Shown: positions 60,887 to 64,000 of the stretch, piece after piece
Layout of the letters: every line of letters begins with the position of its first letter
Numbering within the stretch: position 1 is the stretch's first letter
Assembly: GCF_900176205.1 (NCBI RefSeq)
Contig: NZ_LT859959.1
Coordinates: forward strand, 5,291,001 to 5,355,000
Reading direction: 5' to 3'
Source: Bradyrhizobium sp. ORS 285
GTDB taxonomy: Bacteria; Pseudomonadota; Alphaproteobacteria; Rhizobiales; Xanthobacteraceae
DNA length: 64,000 nucleotides
The notes under the pieces: generated by a model
What the model saw: the letters and a program-made list of their open reading frames with translations, nothing else
Database searches by the model: none
What the model was told of the DNA's origin: nothing
Position numbers and translations under genes: made by a program

Positions 60887-62185
60887 TTACTTCGTCAGAT
60901 GGGCCGAGGCGATCGCCTGCTGGAACAGCGCCGTCAGCGCCGCGCCGATGCTGCCGCTGGAGTCGACCTCGTAGTAATAGCCCGGGCTGGCACAAGACTT
61001 CATCACGGTGCCGATATCGTTGCGCCACGGCGCGATATAGGTCGTGTACCAGCTGTTGTTCGTGATCGCGAGGTAGGTGGTGTAGAGCACCGCGATCTTG
61101 ATGCCGCGGGCCTTCAGCGCGGTGCAGGTCGCGGTGTTCAGCGGCTCCTGACAGCGGCCGCCCGAGACGGTCGTCTTGCTGCATGTCGTCGGATAGTTAT
61201 AGTCGGCGACACCGTCGGACACGAAGAAAAGCCATTTCTGCGGACTGGTCGAGGAGCCGTCGCCCTGCGTCGGGATGACGCCGCTCATGGCGGACATCGC
61301 ACCGTCGAAATCAGTGCACTGGTCATTGTTGTAGCCGCTATAGGGAATGGTCATCAGGTCGAGCGAGCCGACCGACGACTTGACCGACGACATGCTCGAC
61401 GACAGGCTGGCGACGGTGGTCAGGCCGAGCGAGCCGCAGTCGCTGCCAAGGCTGTAGACCGCCATTCGGTACTGGTTGCTGACGACCTGGCTGGCGGTCG
61501 CGGTGTCCGTCAGCGACTGCGTCGCCGAGCGCACCACGTCGATCCGCATCGTCACACCCTTGTTCTTGGCGATCTGATAATAGCTGTTGGTCTGCAGCGT
61601 CTTCTTGGTGCTCGACGTGTAGACGTCATGGCAGGCAAAGGCGCATTTGTCCGAGGTCGCATTCTGCAGCTTGGTCATGTCGGCCGTGGTCGCGCCGAGG
61701 CCCTGCGACGGCGAGTTGTCGACGAGTACGTAGAAGTCCATGTAGGTCGGGAACGACGCCGAGGCCGATGACGAGGTCGCGACCGTCATGGTCGGATAGC
61801 CGAACATGTACATGAAGATCGTCTTGACAACGACGTTGGCGCTGCCGACGACGGACCGCGCCGACACGCTGTCGGTGATCGTGATGTTGATGGCGTTCGC
61901 CGACAGATTGTGGGCTGCCATCTGGCCGTTGAACATGTTGGTCGCCGCTGTCTTGGCGTCGGAGGCCGATCCGCGCATGGCGGTATAGCCGGTCGCGGCC
62001 AGCATGGCGGCGTCCAGCGAGGCCGACAGCTTCGCCTTGGCGCGCACCGCCAACGAGTAGTCGATCGCCGAGCCGATGAAGGCGAGGATCGGCAGCAGCG
62101 CGATGGCGAAGATGACGGCGATATTACCGCTCTCGTCACGACGGAACCGCGACAGCAATGTGAGGTAAGGTTTTCCGGCCGACAC
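60887..62185 (-). CDS. TadG-like pilus assembly protein with VWA-like domain
   Basis: A protein of about 432 residues. The TadE/TadG-type N-terminus RFRRDESGNIAVIFAIALLPILAFIGSAIDYSLAVRAKAKLSASLDAAMLA contains one membrane helix. A von Willebrand A-like region follows, with the metal motif DFYVLVDNSPSQG (DxSxS-like), later KWLFFVSDGVADY. Such proteins belong to Flp/Tad pilus systems, but no other tad genes are here. GTG 62185, with GGGAGC correctly spaced, is preferred; TTG 62212 is the longest alternative. Confidence 0.85.
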   Translation of the reverse strand: MSAGKPYLTLLSRFRRDESGNIAVIFAIALLPILAFIGSAIDYSLAVRAKAKLSASLDAAMLAATGYTAMRGSASDAKTAATNMFNGQMAAHNLSANAINITITDSVSARSVVGSANVVVKTIFMYMFGYPTMTVATSSSASASFPTYMDFYVLVDNSPSQGLGATTADMTKLQNATSDKCAFACHDVYTSSTKKTLQTNSYYQIAKNKGVTMRIDVVRSATQSLTDTATASQVVSNQYRMAVYSLGSDCGSLGLTTVASLSSSMSSVKSSVGSLDLMTIPYSGYNNDQCTDFDGAMSAMSGVIPTQGDGSSTSPQKWLFFVSDGVADYNYPTTCSKTTVSGGRCQEPLNTATCTALKARGIKIAVLYTTYLAITNNSWYTTYIAPWRNDIGTVMKSCASPGYYYEVDSSGSIGAALTALFQQAIASAHLTK

Positions 62186-62490
62186 GGCCACGCTCCCAAC
62201 AGACAAGATCAATTGCGCGGGATGTTGCTGGCCAAGCGTTACGTTGGAATTGATTGAATTGCCGAGAGTCGGTTACACCGTCTTTCTGATTGTCGTAAAC
62301 GGTGCGGCTGCACCGTCCCGGCGCCGCATGTCTGATATGCAGCCGCCCGGCGAGCCGCTGGGCCGCCCCCGCGCGGAGGCGCGGCGCCCCTCCTCCGGTA
62401 CCCCGATTGCAAAGCGAGGTCGCCGATAGCATAGTCCCGCCGCTTTTCAGCGCCGTTGCGCTGATTCTTCAGGGGTGTTTGGGGACGACG

Positions 62491-62895
62491 ATGGCAGATG
62501 CCGATCTTGATGCCGTGATCCGGCAACTGGCCAAGCAGCAGAACAAGACCATCCTGGCGGCGGCCAAGAAGCGGAAGGACCGCTTCAACGGCCTGGCCAT
62601 GAAGGCCAAGGACAAGGACGCCAAGGAGCGGTTCAAGATGCTGGCCCGCGAGGCGGTCGAGCAGGCCAATGCGGCCGCGCGCCGGCTGCTGATCTCCGCC
62701 GACAACGTCGCCGACAGCTACGCCCGCGCGATGCGACAGGCGGCCGCGGCGGAGCTGCCGAAGACGATCGAGAAAAAGGCCGACAAGCCGGCCGACGCTG
62801 CGGCGGCGAAGCCGTCAGGCAAGGCGGCCAAGAAGGTCACCAAGCAGGCACCTGCCAAGGCCGCGGCAAAAAAGGCGGCGAAGGCGAAGGGCTGA
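62491..62895 (+). CDS. Lys/Ala-rich basic protein
   Basis: A 134-residue protein. The N-terminal about 85 residues are helical and charged (DLDAVIRQLAKQQNKTILAAAKKRKDRFNGLAMKAKDKDAKERFKML). The C-terminal about 45 residues are a Lys/Ala/Pro tail (GKAAKKVTKQAPAKAAAKKAAKAKG), like histone H1 or the tails of some bacterial nucleoid proteins. DNA or RNA binding is therefore plausible but not shown. ATG 62491 is the natural start, since the frame upstream has no protein-like character. Confidence 0.7.
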   Translation: MADADLDAVIRQLAKQQNKTILAAAKKRKDRFNGLAMKAKDKDAKERFKMLAREAVEQANAAARRLLISADNVADSYARAMRQAAAAELPKTIEKKADKPADAAAAKPSGKAAKKVTKQAPAKAAAKKAAKAKG

Positions 62896-63067
62896 GCCGG
62901 GCGTTCCGCCAAGCCGGACGCCTGCCGAAGATCGCCGGGACTCCGCGCGACGGCCCGCACGAAGGCGGGATCGCGCAGGCGTTGCGTCCCGAAAATTTTG
63001 CCGTTCCTAGCAACCATCGCCGCATCCCCGACTTGCTCCGGAGGTCTTTTTCGACGCGGAGATGGGA

Positions 63068-64000
63068 ATGAAGGCGCTGGTCTGGCATGGCAAAGAGGAC
63101 ATCCGCTGCGACACGGTCAGCGATCCCGAGATCGAGCACGCGCGCGACGCGATCATCAAGGTGACGAGCTGCGCGATCTGCGGCTCTGATCTGCACCTGT
63201 TCCACAACTACATCCCCGCGATGATGCCCGGCGACATCATGGGCCACGAGACCATGGGCGAGGTCGTCGAGGTCGGCTCTGGCGTCAACGGCAAGCTGAA
63301 GAAGGGCGACCGCATCGTCGTGCCCTTCACGATCATCTGCGGCGAATGCGACCAGTGCAAGCGCGGCAATTTCTCGGTATGCGAGACCACCAACCGTAAC
63401 AAGCACATGGCCGAGAAGGTGTTCGGCCATACCACCGCGGGCCTGTTCGGCTACACCCATCTGACCGGCGGCTATCCCGGCGGCCAGGCCGAATATCTGC
63501 GCGTGCCCTACGCGGACGCGACGCATATCAAGGTGCCGGACGGGATGAGCGACGAGCAGGCGCTGTTCCTCAGCGACATCTTCCCGACCGGCTGGCAGGC
63601 GGCGGCGCAATGCGACATCGAGCCGGAGGATACTGTCGCGGTGTGGGGCTGCGGCCCGGTCGGCCAGATGGCGATCCGCAGCGCCATTCTGCTTGGCGCG
63701 AAACAAGTGATCGCGATCGACCGCATTCCGGAGCGGCTGGCGATGGCAGAAGCCGGCGGCGCCATCACCATCAATTTCGACAAGGAGAGCGTGGTCTCCA
63801 GGCTCAACGAGCTGACCGACAACAAGGGTCCGGAGAAGTGCATCGACTGCGTCGGCTTTGAGAGCCATGTCAGCATGGCACAGCCGGACAGCGTGCTCGA
63901 TCGCGCCAAGCAGATGTTCATGCTCGAAAACGACCGGCCGCACGTGCTGCGCGAGATCATCTATGTCTGCCGGCCCGGCGGCATCGTCTCGATCCCCGGC
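63068..64000 (+). CDS. Zinc-dependent alcohol dehydrogenase, incomplete at the window end
   Basis: The first 311 residues of a medium-chain zinc dehydrogenase; the 3' end lies outside the window. The catalytic zinc site is [15 protein letters not shown] and [14 protein letters not shown]. The structural zinc Cys residues are in [17 protein letters not shown], and the Rossmann motif is [13 protein letters not shown]. The extended sequence ([31 protein letters not shown]) resembles formaldehyde-dehydrogenase-like FdhA/AdhP relatives. GGAG precedes ATG 63068. It lies about 170 bp after the basic protein gene. Confidence 0.93.
   Translation, partial: MKALVWHGKEDIRCDTVSDPEIEHARDAIIKVTSCAICGSDLHLFHNYIPAMMPGDIMGHETMGEVVEVGSGVNGKLKKGDRIVVPFTIICGECDQCKRGNFSVCETTNRNKHMAEKVFGHTTAGLFGYTHLTGGYPGGQAEYLRVPYADATHIKVPDGMSDEQALFLSDIFPTGWQAAAQCDIEPEDTVAVWGCGPVGQMAIRSAILLGAKQVIAIDRIPERLAMAEAGGAITINFDKESVVSRLNELTDNKGPEKCIDCVGFESHVSMAQPDSVLDRAKQMFMLENDRPHVLREIIYVCRPGGIVSIPG

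Noticed and set aside
1..64000. CRISPR array, prophage, integrase, tRNA or rRNA genes
   Set aside because: No regularly spaced direct repeats, integrase-like or capsid-like proteins, cloverleaf candidates or rRNA-like stretches were recognised by eye.

Overview
The window looks like the chromosome of a Bradyrhizobium-type alphaproteobacterium. The evidence is high GC, a fused cytochrome b/c1 gene (fbcH), a fused anthranilate synthase trpE(G) behind a Trp-codon leader peptide, an fbcF-fbcH operon, many alphaproteobacterial DUF genes (DUF721, DUF1285, DUF4170, DUF6111), and several families of intergenic palindromic repeats of the kind common in Bradyrhizobium and Rhodopseudomonas. This assignment rests on recognised protein families and layout, not on a database search. 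I saw no rRNA, tRNA, CRISPR array, transposase or phage module. Most of the window is core genome with small accessory patches.

Layout. 1-1.8 kb is mostly repeats around a DUF2798 membrane protein gene. 1.8-9.6 kb: mutY, a higBA toxin-antitoxin pair, a DUF721 gene, a DsbA-like thiol oxidoreductase, smc and an Rsm22-type methyltransferase. 9.7-14.5 kb: a secreted-repeat protein, lemA with an M48 metalloprotease, two adjacent MinD/ParA-like P-loop proteins, and apt. 14.6-17 kb: trpE(G) with a complete leader peptide and attenuator. 17.3-22 kb: a chemoreceptor, a patatin-like protein, a dienelactone hydrolase and a YnfA-type membrane protein. 22.4-25.1 kb: the cytochrome bc1 operon, with a clear terminator and a possible Irr box. 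25.4-28.7 kb: trmL-queE-queD (all acting on tRNA position 34 or its queuosine precursor), hemF and a HAD hydrolase. 28.9-36.3 kb: a diguanylate cyclase, an unknown membrane protein, a TauE-type permease, a small locus with a Zur-like box beside a decayed copy of the cca 3' end, then the tightly overlapping operon DUF1285-nudix-DUF6111-cca. 36.5-43.5 kb: a MoxR-DUF58-BatA/DUF4159-GATase-like cluster. 43.6-46.5 kb: a DUF2946 protein and a TonB-dependent receptor behind a Zur-like palindrome, probably zinc uptake. 46.7-53.7 kb: GNAT, M20 amidohydrolase, glycosyltransferase, Nudix, metallophosphoesterase, DUF4170 and a RamB/ScfR-type regulator. 53.7-57.2 kb: a repeat-rich gap and a two-gene operon for an exported caspase-like protease with Sel1-type repeats and a small membrane protein, apparently lower in GC than its neighbours. 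57.2-64 kb: opgG/D-opgH (periplasmic glucans), a TadG-like protein, a Lys/Ala-rich basic protein, and the start of a zinc alcohol dehydrogenase that runs off the window.

The observations most worth following are: the caspase/Sel1 plus small-membrane-protein operon; the small orphan gene under a Zur-like box next to a decayed cca fragment; the paired ParA-like proteins; the leaderless trpL attenuator; and a ~420-bp dispersed repeat present twice, 53 kb apart, in opposite orientation.
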